Notes: a model not told the origin generated them from the letters alone. Counted from the first letter of the stretch, positions 8,299 through 17,038 are shown. The stretch is DNA of 64,000 nt from Nocardia carnea NBRC 14403 (GCF_000308515.1 NZ_BAFV01000039.1:124001-188000); one strand, 5' to 3'. Translations and numbers: made by a program.

Positions 8299-9840
8299 TC
8301 AGGCGGTGCGCGAGCCGATCAGCGGGAGCCGGTCCATGGCGGTGCGGGTGGGGCGGCGGGAACCGGTGGTCGACCGGCCGTTGCTGTCGGTGAAGGTCAG
8401 GATGCCGTCCTCGATCGGGCTCTTACGCAGGTAGGCGCGGTCCCGGAAGTAGCTGTTGACCACCTTCCACGGTCCGCCGGTGCCCTGTCGCGGCATCACC
8501 GCGTCGCCGCGCTGGATATAGCCGGACTTCAGGGCGCCGCCCATCACCGAGACTTCGGAGCGGTCGCTGTCGTGCGCGTTCACCACGAACCGGGTGTAGC
8601 CGTGGTCCCGCATCCGGTTGAGCACCTTGCAGAAGTATTCCGCGGCGAGGTCGGCTTTCAGGGTCCACGAGGCGTTGGTGTACCCGAGGACCATCAGGGC
8701 ATTCGGTACACCGTCGAGCAGCGATCCCTTGTACATGACCCGCTCCCGCGTCACCACCGGTTCCCCGTCGACGTCCAGGGTGGCGCCGCCCAGGATCTGG
8801 ATGGTCAGGCCGGTGGCGGTGACGACGATATCGGCGTCGATCTCGGCCCCCGAGGAGAGGCGGATACCGTTCTCGGTGAACGTGTCGATGGTGTCGGTGA
8901 CGATGGACGCCTGTCCGCGGCGCAAGGCTTTGAACAGGTCACCGTCCGGTACCACGCACAGTCGCTGGTCCCAGGGCGCGTAATCCGGGCTGAAATGCCG
9001 CATATCGATACCCGATCCGACCGCCATCCGGACCCAGTTCAGGAACATCTTCCGGGCCAGGGCCGGTTGTTTGCGCGAGAGCTGATAGCTGGCCTGCTGG
9101 ACGGCGATATTGCGCGCGCGACCGACCTGGTAGGTGAGACCGGCCGGGGATTTGACCTTCGTGAGCCCGATCGCGACCGGATCGTCGGCCGGGATCGAGG
9201 CGATATAGGTGGGCGAACGCTGCAGCATCGTCACATGGCCGGCATCGGGAACCATCGACGGCACCAGCGTGATGGCGGTGGCCCCGCTGCCGATCACCAC
9301 GACCTTCTTACCCCGGTAGTCGAGATCCTCGGGCCAGTGCTGGGGATGCACGATCTGCCCGGTGAAGTTCTCTTCCCCGGGGAACGACGGCCGGTGGCCT
9401 TTGTCGTAGTCGTAGTAGCCGGTGCAGCCGGCCAGGAACCCGGCGGTCCACACTTCCTCGGCGCCGGTTGCTTCCTCGGCTACCCGGACGGTCCACTGGT
9501 TGTCCGTACTGGACCAGCTCGCCGAAACCACCTTCCGGCCGAAGTGGATATGCGGGGTAACCCCGTACTCGTCGGCGGTCTCCTCGATATAGCGGCGGAT
9601 ACCGGCGCCGTCGGCGAGCATCTTGGTGCCGCGCCAGGGCCGGAAGCCGTAGCCGAAGGAATACATATCGGAGTCCGAGCGGATCCCGGGGTACCGGAAC
9701 AGATCCCAGGTTCCGCCGATGGCGGTCCGCCGTTCCAGGATCGCGTAGCTGCGCCCGGTGTTCTCCTTCTCCAGGTGACAGGCCACATCGATACCGGACA
9801 GACCGGCTCCGATGATCAGTACGTCGATATGCCGCGTCAT
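8299..9840 (-). CDS. Baeyer-Villiger flavin monooxygenase, EthA-like
   Basis: FAD- and NADPH-dependent monooxygenase of 513 residues that inserts oxygen next to a ketone or oxidises sulfur. It has FAD motif GAGLSG (11-16), the Baeyer-Villiger fingerprint FTGQIVHPQHWP (159-170), and NADPH Rossmann motif VVIGSGATA (181-189). Long stretches such as GGTWDLFRYPGIRSDSDMY and GYTNASWTLKADL match, from memory, mycobacterial EthA, the activator of ethionamide; the match spans the whole protein. GAGGAA six bases before the ATG sets the start. No EthR-type repressor gene lies next to it, unlike in Mycobacterium tuberculosis. Confidence 0.93.
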   Translation of the reverse strand: MTRHIDVLIIGAGLSGIDVACHLEKENTGRSYAILERRTAIGGTWDLFRYPGIRSDSDMYSFGYGFRPWRGTKMLADGAGIRRYIEETADEYGVTPHIHFGRKVVSASWSSTDNQWTVRVAEEATGAEEVWTAGFLAGCTGYYDYDKGHRPSFPGEENFTGQIVHPQHWPEDLDYRGKKVVVIGSGATAITLVPSMVPDAGHVTMLQRSPTYIASIPADDPVAIGLTKVKSPAGLTYQVGRARNIAVQQASYQLSRKQPALARKMFLNWVRMAVGSGIDMRHFSPDYAPWDQRLCVVPDGDLFKALRRGQASIVTDTIDTFTENGIRLSSGAEIDADIVVTATGLTIQILGGATLDVDGEPVVTRERVMYKGSLLDGVPNALMVLGYTNASWTLKADLAAEYFCKVLNRMRDHGYTRFVVNAHDSDRSEVSVMGGALKSGYIQRGDAVMPRQGTGGPWKVVNSYFRDRAYLRKSPIEDGILTFTDSNGRSTTGSRRPTRTAMDRLPLIGSRTA

Positions 9841-10033
9841 TGCGTTCCTCGTCTGTTCGTGCCGGGTTCGCCGTCGATCATGACAGACGCACCTTTTACC
9901 TGTAACCGAGAGTAGCCGATATCAGCGGAGGTGCCGATATGTGTCATGCATCAGGCCGAGAAGTCCCGGCATTTCCCCCGCCGGCAGACCCGGTGAACGT
10001 GATACTTACCTCACTTCTCGATTCGTCCTATAA

Positions 10034-10053
10034 GGGGCAGGCACCGGTGCCCC
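10034..10053 (-). terminator. Candidate terminator hairpin after the LLM gene
   Basis: GGGGCA (10034-10039) and TGCCCC (10048-10053) can pair around an inner GGCACC/GGTGCC palindrome. It lies 17 bp after the stop of the minus-strand gene ending at 10070. There is no strong U-tract, so confidence is modest. Confidence 0.4.
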
Positions 10054-10069
10054 AACCCACCTTCCCCGA

Positions 10070-10951
10070 TCACCGGAATTCGGCGATGACCGGCGCGAAA
10101 GTCTCCAGATCGGGTTCGAGCACGGTGACGTAGCCGAATCCGAATCGTTCCCGGTTGGCCCGCAGCCGGTCGGCGATCTGCCCGGGACTCCCCAGCAGCA
10201 CCGTCGGCAGTTCGTCCACCGCCGCCAGCACCCCGGGGTCCACGAACGGGCCGTATCTGTCGAGGAATTCGGCGCGTCGTCCGGCGGGCACCACCGCCTG
10301 GACCAGGATGTTCAACTCCACTTCACCGGCACGCTCCCCCAGCGCGGTGCGGACGAACCGGACCCGTTCATCGATCGCCGGCGGCCCGGCAAGCCGCAGC
10401 GTCCCGGCGCCCGTGGTCGCCGCCCCGGTCAGCGCGACGACCGACGCGTAGCGGGCGGCGAGCGTGAGCATCCGATCACCCCAGCCGCCGATGAGCAACG
10501 GCGGGCCGCCGGGCCGGGCGGGTTGCGGTTCGTAGCCCGGATCGGCAAACAGATCGTGCAATGTGCGCACGGTCTGCTCGAGATACGCCACCCGGCTCGC
10601 ACCGCTACCGAACGGGATACCGGCGGTATCGAATTCTTCGCGCACATACCCCGCGCCCAGACCCAGTTCCAGCCGGCCTTCGACGAACCGATCCGTCCCG
10701 GCGATCTCCCGGGCCAGCAGCACAGGGTTGTAGAAGGGCGCATTCAGGACGAACGTGTTCAGCTGTACCCGTTCGGTGTTCTCGGCCGCCAGTACCAGCG
10801 CCGGAAACGGCGGCGCCAGGCCGAGATGGTCGGCTACACCGATCACGTCGTACCCCAGTTCCTCGGCCCGGCGGCATTTGCGTACCCAGTCGTGGCGTGA
10901 ATCCGGCACGACCATGTTGACGCCGAACCGGAACTCCGTCCGTGAGCTCAT
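10070..10951 (-). CDS. F420-dependent luciferase-like oxidoreductase (MSMEG_2516-like)
   Basis: TIM-barrel flavin/F420-type oxidoreductase of about 293 residues. Family features are FRFGVNMVVPDSR at the N-terminus, CRRAEELGYDVIGVADHLG, NTFVLNAPFYNPVLLAREI, and GRLELGLGAGYVREEFD. These match the MSMEG_2516 subgroup of F420-dependent enzymes; the substrate is unknown. The ATG at 10951 is chosen by homology. Its AGAAGG lies only one base away, so the start may be off by a few codons. It is divergent from the lipoprotein gene at 11074. Confidence 0.82.
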   Translation of the reverse strand: MSSRTEFRFGVNMVVPDSRHDWVRKCRRAEELGYDVIGVADHLGLAPPFPALVLAAENTERVQLNTFVLNAPFYNPVLLAREIAGTDRFVEGRLELGLGAGYVREEFDTAGIPFGSGASRVAYLEQTVRTLHDLFADPGYEPQPARPGGPPLLIGGWGDRMLTLAARYASVVALTGAATTGAGTLRLAGPPAIDERVRFVRTALGERAGEVELNILVQAVVPAGRRAEFLDRYGPFVDPGVLAAVDELPTVLLGSPGQIADRLRANRERFGFGYVTVLEPDLETFAPVIAEFR

Positions 10952-11073
10952 ACCTTCTGCATACCCCGCACAGGTGCACCGCGCCGCCTCCACACCGGCG
11001 AGTCGGCGGACATAGGGTGGGTACACGTCCCGGGCAGGCGCGGCGCCGGTCCGAGCCACCAGGAGGATTGTCG

Positions 11074-11382
11074 ATGAACGCCACGAAAGCCCGGTTCGGT
11101 CTCTTGATCGCGGCCGCCGCACTCGCCCTGACCGGGTGCACCGAGATCGAGCAGGCATTGAACAAGGGCGGCGACACACCCTGCCGCGAGTACATCGGAC
11201 AGGACCAGGAAACCAAACGCGTCACCATCACGAAGTTCCTCGAGGAGCAGCACGGGCAGGCGCCGACCGGCACCAATGTGGACCTGTCCATGGCCGCCGT
11301 CGACGGCCTGTGCACGGTCCAGGCCAATGCCGATACCCCCATCGAGCGGGCCGATCTGGCCGGTATCTTCATCCGGAAATAG
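11074..11382 (+). CDS. Small lipoprotein, HdeA-like pattern
   Basis: Exported protein of 102 residues. The N-terminal segment FGLLIAAAALALTGC ends in a lipobox with C22, so signal peptidase II processing and membrane anchoring are expected. The mature part has two further cysteines (TPCREY and GLCTVQ) spaced like the disulfide pair of small acid-stress chaperones of the HdeA type; that resemblance is weak. AGGAGG seven bases before the ATG at 11074 fixes the start. It is divergent from the LLM oxidoreductase gene, with a 122-bp shared promoter region. Confidence 0.78.
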   Translation: MNATKARFGLLIAAAALALTGCTEIEQALNKGGDTPCREYIGQDQETKRVTITKFLEEQHGQAPTGTNVDLSMAAVDGLCTVQANADTPIERADLAGIFIRK

Positions 11383-11636
11383 TCGGCTGCCACGGCCTTC
11401 ACCTCCCCGGCACCGGGAAAATCGCGCAGCCGATCGCTTCCGCGCGACCATTTGCCTCATACCACAAGCATTTTCGGCGAACCACCCACGCCCCCTCGCC
11501 CCGGAAAACGGGATACGCAAGAATGTGTTCGCAAAAGTGCTGGCGAAGTAGCGATCCGGATACCGGGCTGCGGCGAGCCGGAATCGGTGCGTCCGGCCGG
11601 TGCCGGCGCCGGAAACCTAGGTGCAAGGAGCGCGCA

Positions 11637-11696
11637 ATGTTTCATCGGATCGGATCGGTAGCGCCGCGGTGCCGTGGCGTGGCACGGAGTTCCTGA
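11637..11696 (+). CDS. Possible 19-codon leader ORF
   Basis: ATG at 11637 has a good Shine-Dalgarno (AAGGAG, 7 nt) and opens a frame of 19 codons (MFHRIGSVAPRCRGVARSS). Its TGA overlaps the ATG of the next gene as TGATG. This geometry suggests a leader peptide or a translational coupler. I do not recognise the peptide, and chance occurrence is possible. Confidence 0.4.
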   Translation: MFHRIGSVAPRCRGVARSS

Positions 11697-12088
11697 TGGC
11701 GTATCGCAGCGACCGGGTAGCGGTAACCGACAGGGCCCGCAACGCGTTACGCGAATTGATCGAACAGCACGGCCCCATCCTGCTCTACCTGCCGCATCGG
11801 GAAACGGGCGAACCGGCGCCCGACTGGCTGCCCATCCGCGATTTCCGGGCGGCCGAAGACGATATCCTCTTCGGCCGGTTGGCCTGGCATACCGAACTGT
11901 GGATGAGCGAGCAGACATACAAGCATTTCGAACGCGACCACCTGACCGTGGACGTCCCGGCCGATACCGGGCCACCGGCGGGCGGTGACGAACCCCCGGC
12001 GGATACCGCGGTTTTCCTGTTGCGCGCCCGCCGGCTCAGCGCCGCCGAGGCCGCCGCCTCCGAGACCCGCAAACGTAGCCGGGGCTGA
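11696..12088 (+). CDS. DUF779-like protein lacking the cysteine motif
   Basis: Protein of 130 residues, predicted soluble. The layout RVAVTDRARNALRELIEQHG, DILFGRLAWHTELWMS, YKHFERDHLTVDV, and a final FLLRARRLS block follows the DUF779 family, small proteins often encoded beside alcohol or aldehyde dehydrogenases. The usual SGGCCDGS/CxP cysteine segment is replaced by LPHRETGEPAPDWLP, so any metal site of the family is lost. The ATG at 11696 overlaps the stop of a 19-codon upstream ORF. No dehydrogenase gene is adjacent. The family assignment is from pattern memory only. Confidence 0.6.
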   Translation: MAYRSDRVAVTDRARNALRELIEQHGPILLYLPHRETGEPAPDWLPIRDFRAAEDDILFGRLAWHTELWMSEQTYKHFERDHLTVDVPADTGPPAGGDEPPADTAVFLLRARRLSAAEAAASETRKRSRG

Positions 12089-12264
12089 CCCCTCCTCCTG
12101 CGGCAGGGCGAGAATTCCGGCCCCCACGGACGGTCCTCGGCAGCCGCTGCCACAGCTCGATCCCGGGCCGGCCCGCGCGGCGTACACCGCTGCCGGTCGC
12201 GAGGTCGAAGGAAGTCCTGTTCAATGGGATCCGATGTGCCGGAAGCGGGTCGAGAGGTTACCTT

Positions 12265-14616
12265 GTGGCGATGTTCAGAGCGAGGCTCGGTGTCCGCGCC
12301 CGGATCCTGGCGATCGCGCTCATCCCGAGTTTGACCCTGTTGGTGGTCGGTGTGGGCGCGACCGGCTACCTGATCGACCAGGGCCAGCACGACCGTCAGG
12401 TGACCGAAGCGATGCGGGCGGCCTCCGGGCCCACCCGCACGGTGTACGAGATCGTTCAGAACGAACGCCGGCTCACCCTGGCCTACCTCGCCGGTGATTC
12501 GGCCGCGGCCGATGCGCTGAAGGCCGTCCGGCCCGACAGCGAACAGGCGCTACGTGGCCTCCTCGACGCCTCGCAGCAGCTGCGCAGCCTGCAACCCGAC
12601 CAGATCAGCGATGATGTCGGCTCGTTCGCCACACTCATCCAGCAACTGGGAAATATCCGGGGCGCCGTCGACAGCCGCGCGGTCTCCGCGGGAGACGCCT
12701 ACACCTTCTACGCGCGCCTGCTCGACGCGCTCGCGGTCGGTGCGCAGATCTCGCAGTCCTTCGCGCCGGATGCGCATTCGGCCACGCAACTCACCCTCGC
12801 CACCCGCATCATGCATACGCTCGAGGCGACCTCCCGTAGCCATGCGCTGGCCGGGGCGGCGCTGCGGTCCGGCCGGCCGGTGGCGCTGCCCGCGGAATAC
12901 ATCCAGCAGACCGGCTTCTACCACACCGAAACCGCACTGCTGGCCCGCGAGCTCGCCCCGGAACTCGGTGAGCGGCTGAACAATCTGACCGGCAGCCCGC
13001 AGTGGCAGCTGCTGACCCGCACCGAGAACACCCTCATCGCCCGCAGCCTCCCGAGTGCGGACGACGACTCCTCGGGTCTGCCGCCCGCCCAGTTCGCCGC
13101 GTGGCAGGACGCGGCCGACCATCTCGATCACGAAATGCTCGAACTATGGGACGAGCAGAACGTGGTCATGCAGCAGGCCTCGCTGGACGCCGCGGCCCGC
13201 ACCACCACGCAATCCCTGCTGATCGGCCTCGCTGTCCTGGTGATCTCCGCGGCGGCGTTCGGGATTTCCCTGGTACTGGCCAACCGGTTCATCCACCGCC
13301 TGGTGCGGCTGCGCGACCATACGCTGGCCCTGGCCGACGAGCGACTGCCGGATATGCTCGACCGGCTCCGCGCCGGAGAGGAAGTCGACGATGCCGCGGC
13401 CGCGGCGACACTCGATTTCGGCCATGACGAACTCGGTGCGGTGGCCACCGCATTCGAGCATGCACACGCGGTCGCCGTGACGGCCGCCGTCACCGAGGCC
13501 CGCAACCGCGAAGGCGTCAAATCGATCTTCCTGAACATCGCGCACCGCAGCCAGATCGTGGTGCACAAACAGCTGGAGATCCTCGACGAGGCCGAACGGC
13601 GCGAAGAGGATCCGGCCATGCTGGACGTACTGTTCAAACTCGATCACCTGGCCACTCGCGAACGCCGTAACGCGGAGAACCTCATCGTGCTCGGCGGCGG
13701 GAAACCGGGCCGCCAGTGGCGCACCCCGGTACCACTGGTGGACCTGGTACGCAGCGCTGTCGGCGAAACCCAGGACTACCCGCGAGTGCGCCTGGCCCGG
13801 CTGCCCGAGTTGCGGGTGGCGGGTAGCGCGGTCGGTGATCTCATCCACCTGCTCGCCGAACTCGTCGACAACGCGACCTCGTTCTCGCCGCCGCAGTCGC
13901 GCGTCCAGGTGACCGGGTCGGTCATCGGTAAGGGCGTGGCCGTCGAGATCGCCGATCAGGGCATGGGGATCCCGGCCGACAGCCGCGACCGGCTGAACGA
14001 GATCCTGGAAAGCCCGCCCGATTTCGAGGTCGCGTCGCTGCAGCGGGATTCGCGCCTGGGAATCTTCGTGGTCGCGCAGCTGGCCCACCGGCACGGTATC
14101 TCGGTACGGCTGTGGGAATCGGAGTACGGCGGGGTACGCGCGGTCGTGATCGTTCCGTCCGCCCTGCTCACCGACCCCGCGGAGGAGACCGCGCCGCTGC
14201 CGGGATTGACGCGGCCGGCCGCCCCGGTCCCGCCCCCGGCCCCCGAGGAGCGCGCCGAAGCCCCGGCGGCCACCCTCGTCGAGGACCGCCCGCGGCCTGC
14301 CGCCCGCCCCGATCCGGCGCCTCCGGACGCCGCGCCGGCGGAGACCGGCGAGTCCACCGCCGAGCCGGAGGTCCTGCCCGACGGTCGTCCGGCTTTACCA
14401 CGCCGCAGCAGGCAGGCTAAAGTCGCACCGCGACCGGAAGTTTCGGACGCCCAGCAGGCCGCAACGGCGCGGCCCCGCTCGGCCGAACAAGCCCGAGATC
14501 TGATGGCAGCGATCGAGAACGGTACCCGGCAGGGCCGCAGGCCTCTGCCCGCCACGGATTCCGGCACCGCGACCCCGGCGCCGGACGGCGCATCCCCGGA
14601 TGAACAGGAAGGCTAA
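12265..14616 (+). CDS. Conservon histidine kinase-like protein (CvnA type, NIT domain)
   Basis: Membrane sensor of 783 residues. It has TM1 (about 13-36), a large extracytoplasmic nitrate/nitrite-sensor-like helical domain (about 45-310), TM2 (about 316-337), a HAMP-like linker, and an ATPase domain with the N-box LAELVDNATSFSPP (near 531) and ADQGMGIPAD (near 563). A Pro/Ala-rich disordered tail starts around 640. The segment before the ATPase (FLNIAHRSQIVVHKQ) is typical of CvnA proteins, which carry an atypical phospho-acceptor region. GTG at 12265 is preceded by GAGAGG at 7 nt. It leads the four-gene conservon and abuts the roadblock gene without a gap. Confidence 0.92.
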   Translation: MAMFRARLGVRARILAIALIPSLTLLVVGVGATGYLIDQGQHDRQVTEAMRAASGPTRTVYEIVQNERRLTLAYLAGDSAAADALKAVRPDSEQALRGLLDASQQLRSLQPDQISDDVGSFATLIQQLGNIRGAVDSRAVSAGDAYTFYARLLDALAVGAQISQSFAPDAHSATQLTLATRIMHTLEATSRSHALAGAALRSGRPVALPAEYIQQTGFYHTETALLARELAPELGERLNNLTGSPQWQLLTRTENTLIARSLPSADDDSSGLPPAQFAAWQDAADHLDHEMLELWDEQNVVMQQASLDAAARTTTQSLLIGLAVLVISAAAFGISLVLANRFIHRLVRLRDHTLALADERLPDMLDRLRAGEEVDDAAAAATLDFGHDELGAVATAFEHAHAVAVTAAVTEARNREGVKSIFLNIAHRSQIVVHKQLEILDEAERREEDPAMLDVLFKLDHLATRERRNAENLIVLGGGKPGRQWRTPVPLVDLVRSAVGETQDYPRVRLARLPELRVAGSAVGDLIHLLAELVDNATSFSPPQSRVQVTGSVIGKGVAVEIADQGMGIPADSRDRLNEILESPPDFEVASLQRDSRLGIFVVAQLAHRHGISVRLWESEYGGVRAVVIVPSALLTDPAEETAPLPGLTRPAAPVPPPAPEERAEAPAATLVEDRPRPAARPDPAPPDAAPAETGESTAEPEVLPDGRPALPRRSRQAKVAPRPEVSDAQQAATARPRSAEQARDLMAAIENGTRQGRRPLPATDSGTATPAPDGASPDEQEG

Positions 14617-15036
14617 GTGTCAACTTCCACTCAAGGTGACCTGAACTGGCTGCTCGACGATCTCGTCGAGCGACTCGCGGGGGTCCGGCTGGCGGTCGTA
14701 CTGTCCACCGACGGAATGCTGCTCGGCCACTCCTCGAAAATGGACCGCACCGAAGCAGAGCATTTCGCGGCGATGTCGTCGACCCTGCACGGGCTGGCGC
14801 GCAGCGCGGGCGCACGATTCGAGGGCGGTAACGTCCGGCAGGCGGTGATCGAACTCGATCGAGCCGTACTGTTCGTGACCTCCGCCGGCGATAACGCCTG
14901 TATCGCGGTCCAGGCCGCAGCGGACGCCAACCTCGGCATGGTGGCCTACGAGATGAACCTGACCGTACAGCGCGTCGGTACCCATCTCTCGACCAGTTCC
15001 CGCAGCGGAACCGGGGACCGACCACAGCAACCGTGA
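14617..15036 (+). CDS. Roadblock/LC7 protein (CvnB type)
   Basis: Roadblock/LC7-fold protein of 139 residues, thought to act on the conservon GTPase as a regulator. Core segments are DLNWLLDDLVERLAGVRLA, LSTDGMLLGHS and VQAAADANLGMVAYEM. GTG start at 14617 directly follows the TAA of the kinase, with AGGAAGG inside the end of that gene. It is the second gene of the conservon. Confidence 0.92.
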   Translation: MSTSTQGDLNWLLDDLVERLAGVRLAVVLSTDGMLLGHSSKMDRTEAEHFAAMSSTLHGLARSAGARFEGGNVRQAVIELDRAVLFVTSAGDNACIAVQAAADANLGMVAYEMNLTVQRVGTHLSTSSRSGTGDRPQQP

Positions 15037-15052
15037 GAACAGCGATACGGCG

Positions 15053-15427
15053 ATGACCGGTACACGGGATTCCTGGTTCGACGACGATGCCGGACCGCTG
15101 GTGCGGCCGTATGCGATCACCCGGGGCCGGACCGTCGGTGCCGGACACGATCTGGATATGCTCACGATCGTGGTCAGAGCTCGCGGAGCCCCACCACTAC
15201 GTCGTACCGAACCCGAATATCTCGATATCGTGCAGTTGTGCACGGAACCACAGACAGTGGCGGAGGTGGCAGCCGCCTTGAAACTGCCGCTGGCGGTGAC
15301 CAAGATTCTCGTCGGAGATCTGATCGGTGACAGCCATCTGATCTTCCGGACTCCGGTGCAGATGGAGTCCGGCCCCGGCGACTTCAACATATTGCGAGCG
15401 GTACTGGATGGAATCCGAAAAATTTGA
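15053..15427 (+). CDS. DUF742 protein (CvnC type)
   Basis: DUF742 protein of 124 residues. The hallmark RPYAITRGRT is near the N-terminus, and a winged-helix-like part, EYLDIVQLC...TVAEVAAALKLPLAVTK, ends in a DLI.. segment. Its role in conservons is unknown; it may couple the sensor to the GTPase. It starts 17 bp after the roadblock gene and its end overlaps the GTPase gene by 20 bp. Confidence 0.92.
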   Translation: MTGTRDSWFDDDAGPLVRPYAITRGRTVGAGHDLDMLTIVVRARGAPPLRRTEPEYLDIVQLCTEPQTVAEVAAALKLPLAVTKILVGDLIGDSHLIFRTPVQMESGPGDFNILRAVLDGIRKI

Positions 15428-16028
15428 CCCTGCCCGGATCGACCCCGCGGCGCCGGCCCTGGCCGCGTCGGTCAAGGTCCTCATCGCCGGCGGCTTCGGC
15501 GTCGGTAAAACCACCATGGTGGCCTCGATCAGTGAGATTCCGCCGCTGCGGACCGAGGAGATGATCACCGAACTCAGTACCGGGATCGATGATCTGTCGG
15601 GTGTCGAATCCAAGACCACCACGACGGTGGCGCTGGACTTCGGCCGGATCACCATCGACAAGGATCTGGTGCTGTATCTGTTCGGCACGCCCGGCCAGGA
15701 CCGTTTCTGGTTCCTGTGGGACGAATTGGCTCGGGGCGCGCTGGGTGCGGTGGTTCTGGCCGATACGCGCCGGCTCGGGAACTCCTTCGCCGCCATCGAC
15801 TATTTCGAACGCCGCGGGCTGCCGTTCCTCGTGGCGGTCAACTGTTTCGACGGGGCACCGCGCTACACCGTGGACGAGGTCCGTGACGCCCTCGATCTCG
15901 ACGGCTCGATGCCGGTAATGCTCTGCGATGCCCGCGATCGGGTATCGGCGAAGAATGTGCTGCTCAGCTTGATCGAGTACCTGATCGACCGGGCCACCCG
16001 GCCCGATCTGACGGCGAATCCCGGGTGA
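15408..16028 (+). CDS. Conservon small GTPase (CvnD type)
   Basis: Ras-like GTP-binding protein of 206 residues. The P-loop GGFGVGKT is at 28-35, the switch-II region is FGTPGQDRFW, and VNCFDG replaces the usual NKxD base-specificity motif, as in other CvnD proteins. It is the output protein of the conservon, probably signalling at the membrane together with the NIT-domain kinase. It overlaps the DUF742 gene by 20 bp and is followed by a strong hairpin. Confidence 0.93.
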   Translation: MESEKFDPARIDPAAPALAASVKVLIAGGFGVGKTTMVASISEIPPLRTEEMITELSTGIDDLSGVESKTTTTVALDFGRITIDKDLVLYLFGTPGQDRFWFLWDELARGALGAVVLADTRRLGNSFAAIDYFERRGLPFLVAVNCFDGAPRYTVDEVRDALDLDGSMPVMLCDARDRVSAKNVLLSLIEYLIDRATRPDLTANPG

Positions 16029-16034
16029 TCCGCC

Positions 16035-16059
16035 GGCGGAGCCGCTCGCCGGCTCCGCC
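16035..16059 (+). terminator. Hairpin closing the conservon
   Basis: GGCGGAGCCG (16035-16044) and CGGCTCCGCC (16050-16059) form a perfect 10-bp stem with loop CTCGC, six bases after the GTPase stop. There is no U-tract, as is common in actinomycetes. It may also end the convergent Nudix transcript. Confidence 0.7.
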
Positions 16060-16138
16060 TGAGCGCGTCAGGCCCGGAACGGTAGCGCAGCGTACCCCCC
16101 AGGGGCCCGTGCTCAGACGCAACAGACACCGCCGATAT

Positions 16139-16543
16139 TCAGTGCAACGCACCCGCCGTGTGCAGTTCGTCGAACAGCAACTGGTCCACCGGCGGTACAT
16201 GCGGTCGGTCCGCGTAGCCGAACCAGGCGATTTCGGCGATTTCGCTGCTCGCGGTCAGCTGTCCCCGGTACTCCGCGCGGTAGCAGCTCATCCGTACCCG
16301 GGCCGTACCGTCGACGGCCTCGTAGATGCCTACCGGTTCGACGGTTTCGGCGACCAGCGCGACGGTGAGCTCCTCGGCGATCTCACGCACCAGGGTCTGT
16401 TCATCGGATTCGCCCGCTTCGCGTTTTCCGCCCGGGATGTAGAAGACCTCCTTACCCGACGGGCGGGCGCACAGGATCCGCCCGTCCACGATCAGCACCC
16501 AGGCCACCGTATCGATGAGCTCACCGACCAATTCGTCCGTCAC
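16139..16543 (-). CDS. Nudix hydrolase
   Basis: Nudix-fold pyrophosphohydrolase of 134 residues. The Nudix box reads GGKREAGESDEQTLVREIAE followed by ELTV, matching Gx5Ex7REUxEE but with Thr where Gly is usual. Such enzymes cleave nucleoside diphosphates linked to another group. The substrate is not readable, but the MutT-like size suggests NTP or ADP-ribose-type substrates. It is divergent from the receiver gene at 16628. Confidence 0.88.
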   Translation of the reverse strand: MTDELVGELIDTVAWVLIVDGRILCARPSGKEVFYIPGGKREAGESDEQTLVREIAEELTVALVAETVEPVGIYEAVDGTARVRMSCYRAEYRGQLTASSEIAEIAWFGYADRPHVPPVDQLLFDELHTAGALH

Positions 16544-16615
16544 GCCGGCAGCTTAGACCAGCGCCGCGCGCGGACCATCTCGGCCAAGCTGCCCCCAACC
16601 GCCCGGTCGCGGACG

Positions 16616-16621
16616 TACCAT
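16616..16621 (+). promoter_or_regulatory. -10 box of a leaderless start (TACCAT, N6, GTG)
   Basis: TACCAT ends six bases before the GTG at 16628; no Shine-Dalgarno is seen. Confidence 0.4.
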
Positions 16622-16627
16622 GCGGAC

Positions 16628-17038
16628 GTGGCCGATGCGAATCCTCCCGCCGTGTTGCGGGTCCTGGTCTACAGCAACGACGCCGACACCCGGAGTCAGG
16701 TGATGCTGGCGCTCGGGCGCCGCCCGCATCCGGATCTACCCCCGCTCGAATATCTCGAGGTCGCCACCGCCCCGGTGGTACTGGAGCGGATGGACGCCGG
16801 CGCGGCCGATCTAGCCGTTCTGGACGGTGAATCCGCGCCGGTCGGCGGGATGGGTCTGGCCAAACAGCTCAAGGACGAGCTCGGCGAATGCCCGCCGCTG
16901 ATCGTGCTCACCGGTCGCGCCGATGATGCCTGGCTGGCGAACTGGTCGCGCGCCGAGGCGGTCGCGTCCCATCCCATCGATCCGCTGCGGCTCACCGAGA
17001 TCGTGGTCGACCTCCTGCGGCGACGCCCGGCCGCCTGA
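16628..17038 (+). CDS. Stand-alone receiver-like protein, Rv3143-like
   Basis: Single receiver-fold protein of 136 residues without an output domain. The likely phospho-acceptor is D66 in LAVLDGESAPVGGMG and the Thr of VLTGR is present, but the usual Lys-Pro is HP (H115-P116) and only one N-terminal acidic residue aligns. It is therefore an atypical receiver. From memory it matches mycobacterial Rv3143, which also lies just upstream of nuoA. The GTG start fits a leaderless transcript. A role near complex I is suggested only by the conserved neighbourhood. Confidence 0.85.
   Translation: MADANPPAVLRVLVYSNDADTRSQVMLALGRRPHPDLPPLEYLEVATAPVVLERMDAGAADLAVLDGESAPVGGMGLAKQLKDELGECPPLIVLTGRADDAWLANWSRAEAVASHPIDPLRLTEIVVDLLRRRPAA

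Noticed and set aside
9939..10133. Plus-strand ORF between the monooxygenase and LLM genes
   Set aside because: It overlaps the end of the LLM gene, lacks a Shine-Dalgarno and has no recognisable sequence.
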